Virus record (IMG/VR): IMGVR_UViG_3300047322_000488
Coordinates: 1-48,002 of that record
Length of the DNA: 48,002 nucleotides
Origin: a virus
Direction: 5' to 3' (one strand)
Part shown: positions 15,393 through 25,100 of the stretch, one piece after another
How the letters are laid out: each line of letters starts with the position of its first letter
How positions within the stretch are numbered: position 1 is the first letter of the stretch
Notes under the pieces: model-generated
Told to the model about the DNA's origin: nothing
Database searches by the model: none
The model's input: only the letters and a program-made list of their open reading frames with translations
Made by a program: the position numbers and the translations under genes

Positions 15393-15428
15393 CCCTTTCG
15401 GTCACCGCGGTGGCGTGACCGATAAGGG
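15393..15428 (+). terminator. Strong hairpin before tail tube gene
   Basis: TCGGTCAC (15398-15405) pairs with GTGACCGA (15415-15422) around a nine-base loop. An outer CCCTT/AAGGG (15393-15397 with 15424-15428) extends it past a one-base bulge. No T tract follows, so it may act on mRNA processing or translation rather than as a terminator. The ribosome site AAAGGAG of the tube gene lies about 35 bases downstream. Confidence 0.55.
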
Positions 15429-15476
15429 CCGACTGCAGCCGCCGGATTTCTATCATCCCTGGAAAGGAGTTCGGTC

Positions 15477-15959
15477 ATGACCGGTTCTGTTGGCGTGCTC
15501 GGCACGCGCCTGTATGTCGGCGACACCCCACTCGTGAATATCGAAAGCGGCGCCGACACAATTGCTGATTTTACTGCGCTGTCGATCAGCGCGGAGGTCG
15601 GTCAGATCGAGAGCGTCGGCAACTTCGGCAAGGTGTTCGACCTGGTGTCGTTCCAGGCCGTCGCCGATGGCCGCATGTATAAATACAAGGGGGGATACAA
15701 CGGCGGTACCATGGCGATGGTCGTCGCCGCCGATCTCACGGATGCGGGGCAGGCCATACTTGAGGCGGCCGCGAACAGTCAGGATCAGAACACATACCCG
15801 TTCAAGGTCACCCTGAACGGCGCCGATCCCGCCTTCGACACGATCTACTTCGGCGGCAAGGTGTTCAGCTACGAGTATCAGTTTGGCAGCGTGAACAACG
15901 TGGTCAAAGCGAACATCCGGCTTGAGGTGAACACGGAGATCTTCATCGGCGCCGCCTGA
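15477..15959 (+). CDS. Major tail (tube) protein
   Basis: The 160-residue protein polymerises into the tail tube. Features include LGTRLYVGDTPLVNIESGAD, FGKVFDLVSFQAVADGR, a KGGYNGGTM turn, and FKVTLNGADP leading to the C-terminal FGGKVFSYEYQFGSVNNV. These are typical of tube proteins in GTA-like and HK97-like phages. The gene has its own leader with a strong hairpin and a good ribosome site (GGAAAGGAG), consistent with high expression. Confidence 0.85.
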   Translation: MTGSVGVLGTRLYVGDTPLVNIESGADTIADFTALSISAEVGQIESVGNFGKVFDLVSFQAVADGRMYKYKGGYNGGTMAMVVAADLTDAGQAILEAAANSQDQNTYPFKVTLNGADPAFDTIYFGGKVFSYEYQFGSVNNVVKANIRLEVNTEIFIGAA

Positions 15960-15967
15960 TCCAGAAA

Positions 15968-16054
15968 GCCTGCGCAGGCCTAGGGCCGACGGTTAGCTAT
16001 CGGGGCGCCGTCGGTCCTTCTTCCCCCGAGCCCCGATAGAAGGAAAGCCCCGAT
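15968..16054 (+). promoter_or_regulatory. Structured leader with pseudoknot topology before tail chaperone
   Basis: A 12-bp palindrome lies at 15968-15979. Then 15983-15992 pairs with 16008-16017, ten pairs including one G.U. The loop of this stem holds 15997-16006 (CTATCGGGGC), which is perfectly complementary to 16030-16039, giving an interleaved H-type pseudoknot order. The ribosome site AAGGAA (16040-16045) follows immediately. GCCCCGAT occurs again at 16047-16054, covering the first two bases of the ATG, so the loop could alternatively pair with the start codon. This suggests a translational switch. Confidence 0.6.
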
Positions 16055-16421
16055 GGCCAAGATCAACGAGGGGGATGTCATGATCCACCTCAACGGAGAC
16101 GAGATCGTCCTGCGTCCGACCCTGAAAGCGCTCAGCGCAATCTCAAGCATGGGCGGACTTGGGAAAGTACGACAGGCGCTGGTCGACCAGGACTTCTCGA
16201 CGATCGTCGCCGTCATCCTGCACGGAGCGAACATGACGGGCGGTGCGGCAGGTAAGCAAGTGCCCGATGCAGTGTTCAAGAATGGCCTGAGTACCGAGCT
16301 TCTGGTCGGGCTGTTGAACTATGTCGGGATCCTCGGCAACGGCGGTAAGCCGCTCCCCGATGACGTCGCTGCCGCCGCTGGATCTGAAGAGATGGAACAC
16401 GCCTCGGGAAACGGTTCCTGA
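16053..16421 (+). CDS. Tail assembly chaperone, short (G-like) form
   Basis: The 122-residue protein begins MAKINEGDVMIHLNGDEIVL and continues LRPTLKALSAISSMGGLGKV. It corresponds to the GTA/phage tail chaperones that coat the tape measure during tube assembly, the analogue of lambda gpG. It lies directly between tube and tape-measure genes. Near its 3' end it holds a canonical slippery heptamer that yields a longer form. The leader before it is unusually structured. Confidence 0.85.
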   Translation: MAKINEGDVMIHLNGDEIVLRPTLKALSAISSMGGLGKVRQALVDQDFSTIVAVILHGANMTGGAAGKQVPDAVFKNGLSTELLVGLLNYVGILGNGGKPLPDDVAAAAGSEEMEHASGNGS

Positions 16422-16442
16422 CGATCGATGACTACATCGATC
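16406..16442 (+). promoter_or_regulatory. -1 programmed frameshift signal
   Basis: GGGAAAC at 16406-16412 is in the correct phase (G GGA AAC) relative to the chaperone frame, and the zero-frame stop lies seven bases downstream. A hairpin follows: GATCGATG (16423-16430) with CATCGATC (16435-16442), loop ACTA. CCTGA/TCAGG (16417-16421 with 16441-16445) is an alternative outer stem. Slippery site plus stem-loop is the standard arrangement in long-tailed phages. Confidence 0.88.
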
Positions 16443-16687
16443 AGGTATTCGAAACGGCGACCGGTTGGCTAGGCTGGGATCCGGAGATCGTGCTGAACAC
16501 GCCGCTGTCGCAGATCAATCTCGCGCTGAAGGGAAGGATCGACTTCATCGTGAAAACCAATCCCTTTGGCAGCGGCAAGAAGGATGAGCCAGTGGCCGAA
16601 GGGCCCGAGGCCGTGCAGAATTTCTTCAGCAACCTAGCCAAGGGCGCGCGGCGGTTGCCACCGCGGAAGGCCAACGGCAGTGGCTGA
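16412..16687 (+). CDS. Frameshift extension of tail chaperone (T part of GT-like protein)
   Basis: After slippage the -1 frame reads RFLTIDDYIDQVFETATGW and continues LGWDPEIVLNTPLSQINLA for 91 residues to TGA 16685-16687. The product joins residues 1-120 of the short form to this segment, about 211 residues in all. The frame has no start of its own at its beginning, and open reading continues upstream only to a stop at 16385-16387. The GT-like form bridges the tape measure and tube subunits during assembly. The stop overlaps the tape-measure gene, whose GTG starts at 16680. Confidence 0.88.
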   Translation, partial: RFLTIDDYIDQVFETATGWLGWDPEIVLNTPLSQINLALKGRIDFIVKTNPFGSGKKDEPVAEGPEAVQNFFSNLAKGARRLPPRKANGSG

Positions 16688-19600
16688 CGAAACCGCACGC
16701 ACTGCCCTGATATTCGACGCAAGCGGCGCACAGAAAGGCGCCGCCGATTTCGCGGCCGCCGGCGCCAAGGTCATTGCCACCGAGGCAGCCGTTGCAGCAG
16801 CGGCGGAGAAGAGCGCTGCCACGGTCGATCAGAGCGAGGTGAAGAAGGCTGCGTCGCGCTCCGCCGGATCCAAGGCGGCGACCGATGCGGCAGACGTCGT
16901 GGTGACCCAGCTCGATCGCATCGTCAAATCGACCACTGCACAGACCGCCGTGTTGGATCGTTACGCGCGGCAATGGGATCCGCTGGCGGCAAAGGTGCAA
17001 ACGGCGGCACGGCAGCTCGCGACGCTCAACGACATTGCCTCGAAAACCAGTGGCGACGTGCAGGCGCGTGCCCTCAACATGGCGGCACAAGCGACCGATC
17101 GATTGGTCATTGCGCAGAAAGCCCAGGCGGCAGGGAACAAAACTGTCGAGGAAAGCGCAGGACAAGCACGCTTCGCGACGCAACAACTGAGCGTGCAGAC
17201 GGTGCAATTCTTCAGCTCGCTGCAGGCTGGTACGCCGCTGCTCACCGCATTCATCCAACAGGGCCATCAGATCGTGGACGTGTCGCTTGCCACCGGGACG
17301 GGCCTCGGAACCGTCGCGAAAGGCATCGGCGATATGTTCGCCTCGGTCGCGCGCTGGGTCGCGGCCAATCCTCTGACGGTTGGGGTCGGGCTGATCACTG
17401 CCGCGATCGCTGGCATTGCGGTCGCTGCCGAAAGTGCCTCGCGACGGTTCATCGACCTCCAGCAACAATTGCGTGCCGTCAGTGCCGACTATGCGGCGCT
17501 CGCTACCACCATCGACCGCGCTTCGAAGGCAGCGGGTGCGTCCACGACCCTGAGCACATCGCAAGCGCGGTCTGTTCAACAGCTCATCGTATCGCAGGCG
17601 CCGTATGCGCCGACCGATCAGGCTTCGCTCGTGCAGTTGACGAAGCTCGCCGCCGACCTGGCGCGCACGTTCAATGAAGATCTGACGGCAGCAGCCACGC
17701 GCCTTGCGGTGGCTCTGCAAACGCCGGCAAAGGCCGCGCAGGATCTGGCCGACCGTCAATTCCCTGGCATGACGCAGGCTCTCGCGCGTCACATCGACAT
17801 GCTGGTGAAGCAGGGAAATATCGTCGAGGCGCAGACCATCATCATCGATGCTTACACCAAGGCAGTCGGCAACTCCTCCGAGGAGGGCACGGCGCTGCAG
17901 AAAACGATGATCGAGCTGAACAAACAGTTCGACGCGCTGACCACGAACCTCGGGAAATTCGGTAACGATGCGGTCGGTTGGATCGCGAGGCTGCGCGAAT
18001 ATCTCAAGGGCCTCGGCATCGTCCCGCCCGACAATTTTAATTACAACGCACGCCCTCCGATGCAGACGGGGCAAGAGCTGATCGACAGCCAGACGGCGGC
18101 ACTGCAACGGGCGTTTCCGTCGCTGTTCGCGAGCGGCGGCACGGTCCTGAGCGGACCACCGATACCGGGCAGGACAGAGACCGCGCAGGGCGTCATGCAG
18201 ATGCTGCCATCGACCGCAGCGGCGCGAGGCCTTCCGACTGGGTTCATCGAGGCCAACGCAGGACAGAACATCATCGCCGGCCTCGGTCTGCTCAACAGTC
18301 TGAACCAGCAACCCGGCGCTGACGTCCGCAGCATCACCAAGGCTTACGGCGGCTTCAGCGACACAAATACCGCCGGGCTGGAAAAGCGGTTGTCGGCGCA
18401 GGCTGCGGCGAACGTGGGAAGCCTGCCATCCGATATCCAAGGCGGCATTAAGTTTGTCGCCGGGCTCTTCGGTTGGCCCGATTGGCTGACGCAGCTCGCC
18501 TTGCAGACTGCTGTCCTCGAAAGCGGCGGCAACCAGTTCAAGCAGACCGGCGCCGCTAGCAATGTGAAGACGGGTACCGAGCAGTACGGGCCCGGCGCGG
18601 CCGACGCGATCCTTCAGGGGCGTTGGAACGACGCGACCAAGCAGTTTGCGGGCACGACAGCCGGGCAGCGTGAGGCACTCCAGGCGACCATCGACGGCCT
18701 CAAGCAGTTGCGCGACCAGCTTGGCGCGAATTCCGATGCTGGCAAGCAGATCACCACCGTCCTCGGCCCGCTCGAGGGCCAGCTGGTCAACCTCCGCACA
18801 GCGACGGAGCAATACGCCAAGGGCCTCCGCGATCAGACCGCAGTGTCTGGCATCGAGGAGGGCGCGGCGAAGCGACTGGCCGACGCGTATCAACAGCTCG
18901 ACGAAGCTTCGATCAAAGAGACCGGACACGCGGCGAGCGCGGCGGAGAAGGACGCGGCTCGCGCCGTGATCCTCCAAGGCCTCGGCAAGGATATGCAGCT
19001 CGTGATCGCGACTGCCGGGCGACAGATCGCCGCCAATCAAGAGCTGGCCGCAGCGACCGAGCAAGGCAACACCGCGGTCGTAATGCACACCGCCTCGATC
19101 AAAGCGGAGACCGAGGCGCTGGCGTTCGGCGAGCGTGGCACGCAGGCTTACGCGCAGGCGAAAGAACTACTGACGCAGAAGAACGTCGACGTTGCCCGCA
19201 GCGAAGGGGCAGTCGCAGCCTCACAGCAATCACGGCAGAACCTCGATACCATCGAATATATCCAGCGAGAGACCGACACGCTCGGGCTGAACAACGACGC
19301 GCGCACGCTGAACCTCGCCAAACTCAAGGCTGAGCAGGATGCAAACCGGCTGCTCTCCGAGAGCAGCGACGAGGTGCGGCAAAAGTATGTGGCGCAGCAG
19401 GTGCAGATCGCCTCAATGAACTTGGCGCTTCAGAACCATACGAAAGCGCTCGACACCGTCGCCGGCATGTTTGAGACCAGCTTCGACACCATCGGCAATG
19501 CAATCACTCAGGCACTCGTGCAAGGCCAAGGTGCGGCAGTGAATTTCCGGAATGTGCTGACGTCGGTTGCCCAGCAGATCCTGCAGCAGTTCCTGAAGCT

Positions 19601-20219
19601 CGCGGTCCTCAATCCGCTGTTGAATTCATTGTTCGGCGGCAAACGCGACACGCTTGGCGGGATCTTCGACGCGCTGGATAACGTCACGCCAGGATCAACC
19701 AAGACGGAGAGCAGCGGCGGCGGCGGAATTCTCGGCACGGTCATCAGCCTAGTCGGCAAGGTTGCCGGTCTGTTTGGTGGCGGCGCAGCCACGGGCCCAG
19801 GGAATTTTCCTGACCTGGGCGCAATCGAGGCATCATCGCAGTCATTCGCCGCAAGCCTGCCAGCCGCCAGCCCGATGAGCCTACCTGGGCTTTACCATGC
19901 AGGCGGTATCGTCGGGGACAACGACAACGTGCGTCTGATGCCGGCGGCGATGTTTGCCAATGCGCCACGCTACCATGGTGGTCTCGGTGGCAACGAGTTT
20001 GCCGCCATCCTGCAAAAGGGCGAGCGCGTGTTGACCGAGCGGCAGCAACAGCAAGTGCAGGCCGTAGCGGGCGGCGGGGGTGATGCTCCGGTCGTCCATG
20101 TCAATATCGATGCCCGTGGCGCCACTACGGAGGCCGTGGGAGGCTTCCGCCGGTCGCTGCCGCAGATGGCTGTGCTGATGGCGGATCAGATGGCCAGGGC
20201 AAAGGGAAGGACCCGGTAA
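16680..20219 (+). CDS. Tape measure protein with lytic-transglycosylase-like segments
   Basis: The 1179-residue protein sets tail length and helps deliver DNA. It starts at GTG 16680. Long Ala/Gln-rich coiled stretches fill the N-terminal third, and hydrophobic segments near 220-265 (VKGIGDMFASVARWVAANP, then TVGVGLITAAIAGIAVAA) may insert in membrane. At about 504-514 GVMQMLPSTAA matches the SLT fold's second motif, while the Glu-containing ESGGNQF lies later, near 614, the reverse of the usual order. The C-terminus has Gly-rich repeats and FAAILQKGERVLTERQQQQV, typical of tail tape measures. Confidence 0.92.
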   Translation: MADETARTALIFDASGAQKGAADFAAAGAKVIATEAAVAAAAEKSAATVDQSEVKKAASRSAGSKAATDAADVVVTQLDRIVKSTTAQTAVLDRYARQWDPLAAKVQTAARQLATLNDIASKTSGDVQARALNMAAQATDRLVIAQKAQAAGNKTVEESAGQARFATQQLSVQTVQFFSSLQAGTPLLTAFIQQGHQIVDVSLATGTGLGTVAKGIGDMFASVARWVAANPLTVGVGLITAAIAGIAVAAESASRRFIDLQQQLRAVSADYAALATTIDRASKAAGASTTLSTSQARSVQQLIVSQAPYAPTDQASLVQLTKLAADLARTFNEDLTAAATRLAVALQTPAKAAQDLADRQFPGMTQALARHIDMLVKQGNIVEAQTIIIDAYTKAVGNSSEEGTALQKTMIELNKQFDALTTNLGKFGNDAVGWIARLREYLKGLGIVPPDNFNYNARPPMQTGQELIDSQTAALQRAFPSLFASGGTVLSGPPIPGRTETAQGVMQMLPSTAAARGLPTGFIEANAGQNIIAGLGLLNSLNQQPGADVRSITKAYGGFSDTNTAGLEKRLSAQAAANVGSLPSDIQGGIKFVAGLFGWPDWLTQLALQTAVLESGGNQFKQTGAASNVKTGTEQYGPGAADAILQGRWNDATKQFAGTTAGQREALQATIDGLKQLRDQLGANSDAGKQITTVLGPLEGQLVNLRTATEQYAKGLRDQTAVSGIEEGAAKRLADAYQQLDEASIKETGHAASAAEKDAARAVILQGLGKDMQLVIATAGRQIAANQELAAATEQGNTAVVMHTASIKAETEALAFGERGTQAYAQAKELLTQKNVDVARSEGAVAASQQSRQNLDTIEYIQRETDTLGLNNDARTLNLAKLKAEQDANRLLSESSDEVRQKYVAQQVQIASMNLALQNHTKALDTVAGMFETSFDTIGNAITQALVQGQGAAVNFRNVLTSVAQQILQQFLKLAVLNPLLNSLFGGKRDTLGGIFDALDNVTPGSTKTESSGGGGILGTVISLVGKVAGLFGGGAATGPGNFPDLGAIEASSQSFAASLPAASPMSLPGLYHAGGIVGDNDNVRLMPAAMFANAPRYHGGLGGNEFAAILQKGERVLTERQQQQVQAVAGGGGDAPVVHVNIDARGATTEAVGGFRRSLPQMAVLMADQMARAKGRTR

Positions 20220-20220
20220 G

Positions 20221-20874
20221 GTGCCGCTGGCGTCGTTCGATGAGGTGCAATTCCCGCCTAACATATCGGCCGGCGCACAGGGCGGCCCAGCCTTCAGCAC
20301 GACCGTTCTCACGTTGGACAGCGGGCAGGAGCACCGCAACATAAACTGGAGCCGTGAGCGGCCGATGTACGACGTCTCGACCGGTATCAAGACCATCGAG
20401 GATGCGCGGCTCTACCAGCAGTTCTTCTATGCACGACGGGGCAAAGCGATCGGTTTTCGGTTCAAGGACTGGGCGGATTACCGGCTACCGTTCTGGAACA
20501 AAACGCCCGGCGATCTCGATCCGGTCCCCGTGCTGTTTATCACCGACGGTACTACCAACCAATTTCAGATCTACAAGGTCTACGCTGCTGGCGGCACACC
20601 ATTCAATCGCAAGATTGTTAAGGTCGTCGCCGGCACGACCAACCTGTTCAACAACGCCACGCCGATCTACGCGCCAGGCGATTACTCGATCGACATCAAC
20701 ACTGGCCTTGTTACCCTGTCGACCGCCATCCGCAGCACGACCGGTCACGAGATCAGCGGCTTCCTCGAGTTCGATGTGCCGTGCCGGTTTGATACCGACA
20801 CGCAGAACCTGACGCTGAACGGCAACGAACTGATCAAGTGGGATAGCATCCCTGTTGTAGGACTTAAGCTGTGA
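20221..20874 (+). CDS. Distal tail protein, DUF2460 family
   Basis: The 217-residue protein begins FDEVQFPPNISAGAQGGPAF and has the family hallmark RNINWSRERPMYDVS followed by YQQFFYARRGKAIGFRFKD. DUF2460 corresponds to the GTA distal tail (Dit-like) protein, the first ring beneath the tube. GTG 20221 follows the tape-measure stop by one base, and its stop overlaps the next gene. Together with the following three genes it defines the GTA-like baseplate. Confidence 0.93.
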   Translation: MPLASFDEVQFPPNISAGAQGGPAFSTTVLTLDSGQEHRNINWSRERPMYDVSTGIKTIEDARLYQQFFYARRGKAIGFRFKDWADYRLPFWNKTPGDLDPVPVLFITDGTTNQFQIYKVYAAGGTPFNRKIVKVVAGTTNLFNNATPIYAPGDYSIDINTGLVTLSTAIRSTTGHEISGFLEFDVPCRFDTDTQNLTLNGNELIKWDSIPVVGLKL

Positions 20875-21734
20875 AGACAATCAGTCCTGCCTTCAAGGCA
20901 CACCTCGCCCAGGAGGTAACGACGAAAGCCAACTGTTGGCAGCTCGTCAGGCGGGACGGCGCGATATTCTTCTTCACCGACCACGACCAGGATCTCGAGG
21001 TATCAGGGGAGATCTATCTGTCGGCGATCGGCTATCAGCAGACCGCGATCGCCGCGGATGCTTCACTCGCGGTCGACAATCTCGAGGTAACCGGCATTCT
21101 CGACTCCGAGACGCTGCTTGCCGAGGAGCTACGCGCTGGCTTGTTCGACTTTGCCGAGATATTCCTTTTTACCGTCAACTGGGCTGATCTATCGCAGGGC
21201 ACCATGCGGCTCCGCGCAGGCACGCTGGGCGAGATCAGCACGACGCCGGGAGGGACGTTCCAGGCCGAACTGCGCGGCATGGCACAGCGCCTCGCCGCCA
21301 AGGTCGGTGATATTTACACCCCTGAGTGCCGCGCCGACCTCGGCGACGCAAAGTGCAAGGTAAACCTGGCGGACTTCACGGTGTTGGCCACCGTCACCGC
21401 AGTCAGTGACACGCGCTTTTTCAACCTCGACGTGAGCGACGGCAGAGCGGTCGACGGGTGGTTCACTGGCGGGGCACTGACATGGACGTCCGGTGCCAAC
21501 AACGGCCGGTCCATGGAGATCAAAGACTGGAACCAAGCGGCGAATGGGATCGAACTGTTTCTACCGATGCCACGCCCGGTGGGGTTGGGCGACACATGCA
21601 GGCTCTACGCCGGCTGCGACAAGCGCCACGATACCTGCCGTGACAAGTTCAACAACATCATCAACCGTCGCGCCGAAGATTTCATTCCAGGTTACGACGC
21701 GATCATCCTAACGCCGAACCAGCCCACTAGCTGA
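20871..21734 (+). CDS. Tail hub protein, DUF2163 family
   Basis: The 287-residue protein starts at GTG 20871 and shows CWQLVRRDGAIFFFTDHDQD near the N-terminus, AELRGMAQRLAAKVGDIY in the middle, then the Cys-rich CRADLGDAKC and, near the end, CRLYAGCDKRHDTCRDKF. In the Rhodobacter GTA homologue these Cys residues have been reported to hold an iron-sulfur cluster; the same Cys set is visible here. It forms the hub between distal tail ring and tail tip. Confidence 0.93.
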   Translation: MKTISPAFKAHLAQEVTTKANCWQLVRRDGAIFFFTDHDQDLEVSGEIYLSAIGYQQTAIAADASLAVDNLEVTGILDSETLLAEELRAGLFDFAEIFLFTVNWADLSQGTMRLRAGTLGEISTTPGGTFQAELRGMAQRLAAKVGDIYTPECRADLGDAKCKVNLADFTVLATVTAVSDTRFFNLDVSDGRAVDGWFTGGALTWTSGANNGRSMEIKDWNQAANGIELFLPMPRPVGLGDTCRLYAGCDKRHDTCRDKFNNIINRRAEDFIPGYDAIILTPNQPTS

Positions 21735-21739
21735 CGCAG

Positions 21740-22168
21740 ATGCTTGCAGTGCCGCGTGATACGGTGGTTGCCGAAGCACGGTCGTGGGTCGGCGTGCGAT
21801 GGATTCACCAAGGCCGTAATCGGCAGGGCATAGACTGCATCGGCCTCGTGGTGGTCGTGCGACGATCGCTCAACATCGGTGACTACGATATATCCGGCTA
21901 TCCTCGCTCCCCCGACGGCCGGTTCATGTCGCATTTTCTTAATGCCGGTGGCATACGCGTTGGGATATTGGTGGCGCAGCCGGCGGATCTTCTATTGTTC
22001 AAGCAGGCCCGCTCGCCTTGCCATGTCGGCATCATAACAGCACGCGAAGGCGACGTGATGCATATGGTTCATGCCCATGCTGGTCATCATAAAGTGGTGG
22101 AAGAGCCGGTGATCGGCATGTGGCAGCAGCACTGGGTGTCTGCGTTCCAGATGCCAGGTGTCTTCTGA
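21740..22168 (+). CDS. NlpC/P60 tail peptidase
   Basis: The 142-residue cysteine peptidase has the catalytic Cys in GIDCIGLV (C33), the His in CHVGII (H95) and a further His in HMVHAHAG (near 111), the triad arrangement of NlpC/P60 enzymes. In GTA-like tails this subunit opens peptidoglycan during DNA entry. It lies between hub and tail-tip genes, and its stop is adjacent to the next ATG. Confidence 0.93.
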   Translation: MLAVPRDTVVAEARSWVGVRWIHQGRNRQGIDCIGLVVVVRRSLNIGDYDISGYPRSPDGRFMSHFLNAGGIRVGILVAQPADLLLFKQARSPCHVGIITAREGDVMHMVHAHAGHHKVVEEPVIGMWQQHWVSAFQMPGVF

Positions 22169-25100
22169 ATGGCACAGCTTGCGATTGCCGGTGTAGCCGC
22201 TGCTGCCGGTCTTGGTATCGGCGCGGCAGCCGGGCTTACAACATTCGCTGCGTTGGCAACCGCCGCTTCGATCGGATTCTCCGTAGGATGGGTCGCGGGT
22301 GGCTACCTGTTCCCACCGAAGGTAACGCAGGAAGGCGCCAGGATAAACGACCTCGCGGTAACCAGTTCGGCCTTTGGCGCTGTCAGGCCGGTTGTGTATG
22401 GCCGTGTGCGGATTGGCGGCAACATTATCTGGTCGACGCCGATCAAAGAGGTGAGGAGCGAGAGCAGGCACGGCAGCAAGGGTGGTAAAGGCGGCAAGAA
22501 TTCCGTCACCAGTATAACTTACAGTTACTTCGGTAATTTCGCGCTTGCGATGTGCGAGGGGCCGATCGACGGTGTGCTGCGCATTTGGGCCGACAGCAAA
22601 CTGATCTATGATGCCTCGTCGAATACCGGGGGTACACCACTCGGTCCCGATCTGCCGGCGCAACAACAGATCCTGTCGTCGAACGGCTTGAAGTTCCGTT
22701 TCTATCCTGGCACGGAAGATCAGACACCGGATAGTCTCATTCAAGCTGACAAAGGGGTAGAAAACGTCCCGGCCTATCGCGGTACTTGTTACATCGTGTT
22801 CGAGGATCTACCGCTTGCTAATTACGGCAATCGTTTGCCGAACATCACTTGTGAAATTTATCAAGTCCAGCGCCCGGACTATCCGTATCAGACGTGGACG
22901 CAGGCGACCAATCCCGACACGATATTTGGTTCGACCGGTCACACCGGGCTCGCTGTGGATTGGGACCGCAATCTTGCCTACTGGCAAGGGGATGATCCGT
23001 TCGGTCTGATTGTAACAGACGCAGTTTCACTGCGAACGATCCGTGAAGTTCCGATGACGGAGGTCCTGACCGCAGGCGATGATGGAGGCATCAGCGCTAT
23101 CGGGATCGTTAACCCCAACATCCTTGTCGGACCTGATGGCGCACTCTACTTCGCGGTGTCGGGTAGAAACGTCCGGGTCGACCAGAACACACTTAAGGAG
23201 ACGGCGGAGTTTCCTACGGGGACATGGGTGGATTTTAGTGACGAACACTTTGGACAACCCACTACAATGGGATCGCTTAGCTATTATGACACGACAGGTA
23301 AACGCCGTGATGTTTTGATCGTTGGCAATTACTTCGGGAACTGGGGTGCGCTGTCGATCCCAGAGATGACCTTCCTAAGCCGTGGCAGTTTTCCGCTGGC
23401 TAATTGCCAGGGCATAGTGTCTGGTAAGGTCGAGCTTGGCACCGGCGATGCGTGGGTGATGTTTGGTCCGGCGCCCATCGGCGGTGGGCCTATACTCTTT
23501 GGCCATATCGTCGGGACAGCTCTCGGGTTCGAAACTTCGACGACGCTTATCTACCCCAACCAGTTCGATCCGTCGCTTTCTCCTGGCATCTTCAGCCCAG
23601 GACAATACCATGTGTTCCTCTACGATGAATCGGATGACAGCCTGATCTTCTCGGCATCCACTGAGGTGACCGAGGGCAGTATTCCTGTTCATGCCTGGAT
23701 GGCTAAGTGGTCTCCTGTGAGCGGTCTGGTCTGGAAAACCGAAGTCGACAACGGTCCGTCCGGAAACGTCAGTAATCAGGCGCGCATTTCCGGCGGCACG
23801 CTGGGCGTGTTCATGTTCAACAAAGTTGTGCAATTTGACACCGCAACCGGCAAGATCCTGCACACCTATCCCGCTGGTACAGTGCCTGGTGACGGGTTCC
23901 CGTTTGAGACGGTGAATGGTATTCAGGTCTATGACAGCGTGACTCAGGCCGTGCTTGGTTCGTACAGCTTACCAGGTAGCTACGCAAAAGCCTTTCTCGG
24001 CCGTGGCAGTGGCGAGTCGACGACGCTGGGCGACATCGTCTCCGATCAGTGTCAGCGCGCCGGCTTCACCGTGGCCGACTTCGACGTATCGACCCTCACC
24101 GACGTGATCGAAGGTTACGTCATTACGCAGCGCGCGACGGTGACCGATATTCTGTCTCCGTTAATCGGCGCGTTCCTGGTCGACGCCGTCGAGTCGGATT
24201 ACATGCTGAAGTTCAAGCACCGTGGGGCCGGCGTGGTTGCCGCCGTGTCGCAGGACAAGCTGATCCGTGACGATGTGTCAAAGGCCGAGCCCTACATCGA
24301 GACGCGGCAGCAGGAGATTGAGCTGCCGATGCGACTGACCATGACCTACATGGATCATGATCGCGACTACCAGACCAACACCGCAGCGGTGAAGCGCATT
24401 CGCAATCCCGACCCGGTGGTCTACTCCGACAATCAGATCGACGTGCAACTTGCTATCGTCTCGACCTCGACGCCGGCCAAGCAGATGACCGAGAAGCTAT
24501 TGTTCACTGCGTGGAACGAACGCCACACGTTCTCGACCCGGCTATCCCCAGAGTTCGATTATCTCGATCCGACTGACGCGGTCACGCTGACGCTGAATGA
24601 CGGTTACACGGCACGGATGCGCGTCGGCCCCACGAACCTTGGCGTTGACTATTCGCTGGAAGCGAAACTGATCGGCGAGACGGACGGCCAATACATCTCG
24701 ACCGCCGAGGCAGATCCTGGCGTGCCGTGGATCGGCTCGCATTACATACACGCCGCCGGCAAGTCGCAGCTCATCATGCTCGATACGCCGTTGCTGCGCG
24801 ATGTCGACGATATGGGCGGGCGTGCCGTTCGAGGCTACTGGGCAGGCTCTCCATTCGCGCGTGACATAATCTGGCCGGGAGCCGTGCTGCAGCAGGCAGA
24901 TCCCGCCAGCTCGCTTTGGACGACGCTCGACGCGACCACCAGCGAGGCGACCTGGGGCTATGTCGAGACGCCGCCGGCAGACTGGTCCCCTGTCTTCGCA
25001 ACGCAGGACGAAGAGCACGGCGGCATCATGATCGTGGGCATCGTTGGCGGGATGTATGAGCCATCGTCGATCACCGACGTGGACATGGCGAACTTCGTGA

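Noticed and set aside
16626-19088. Reverse-strand frame of 820 residues across the tape-measure gene
   Set aside because: Arg/Leu-rich shadow of a clearly coding forward gene; no motif or ribosome site. Similar long shadows at 6535-8148 and 8898-10466 were dropped for the same reason.
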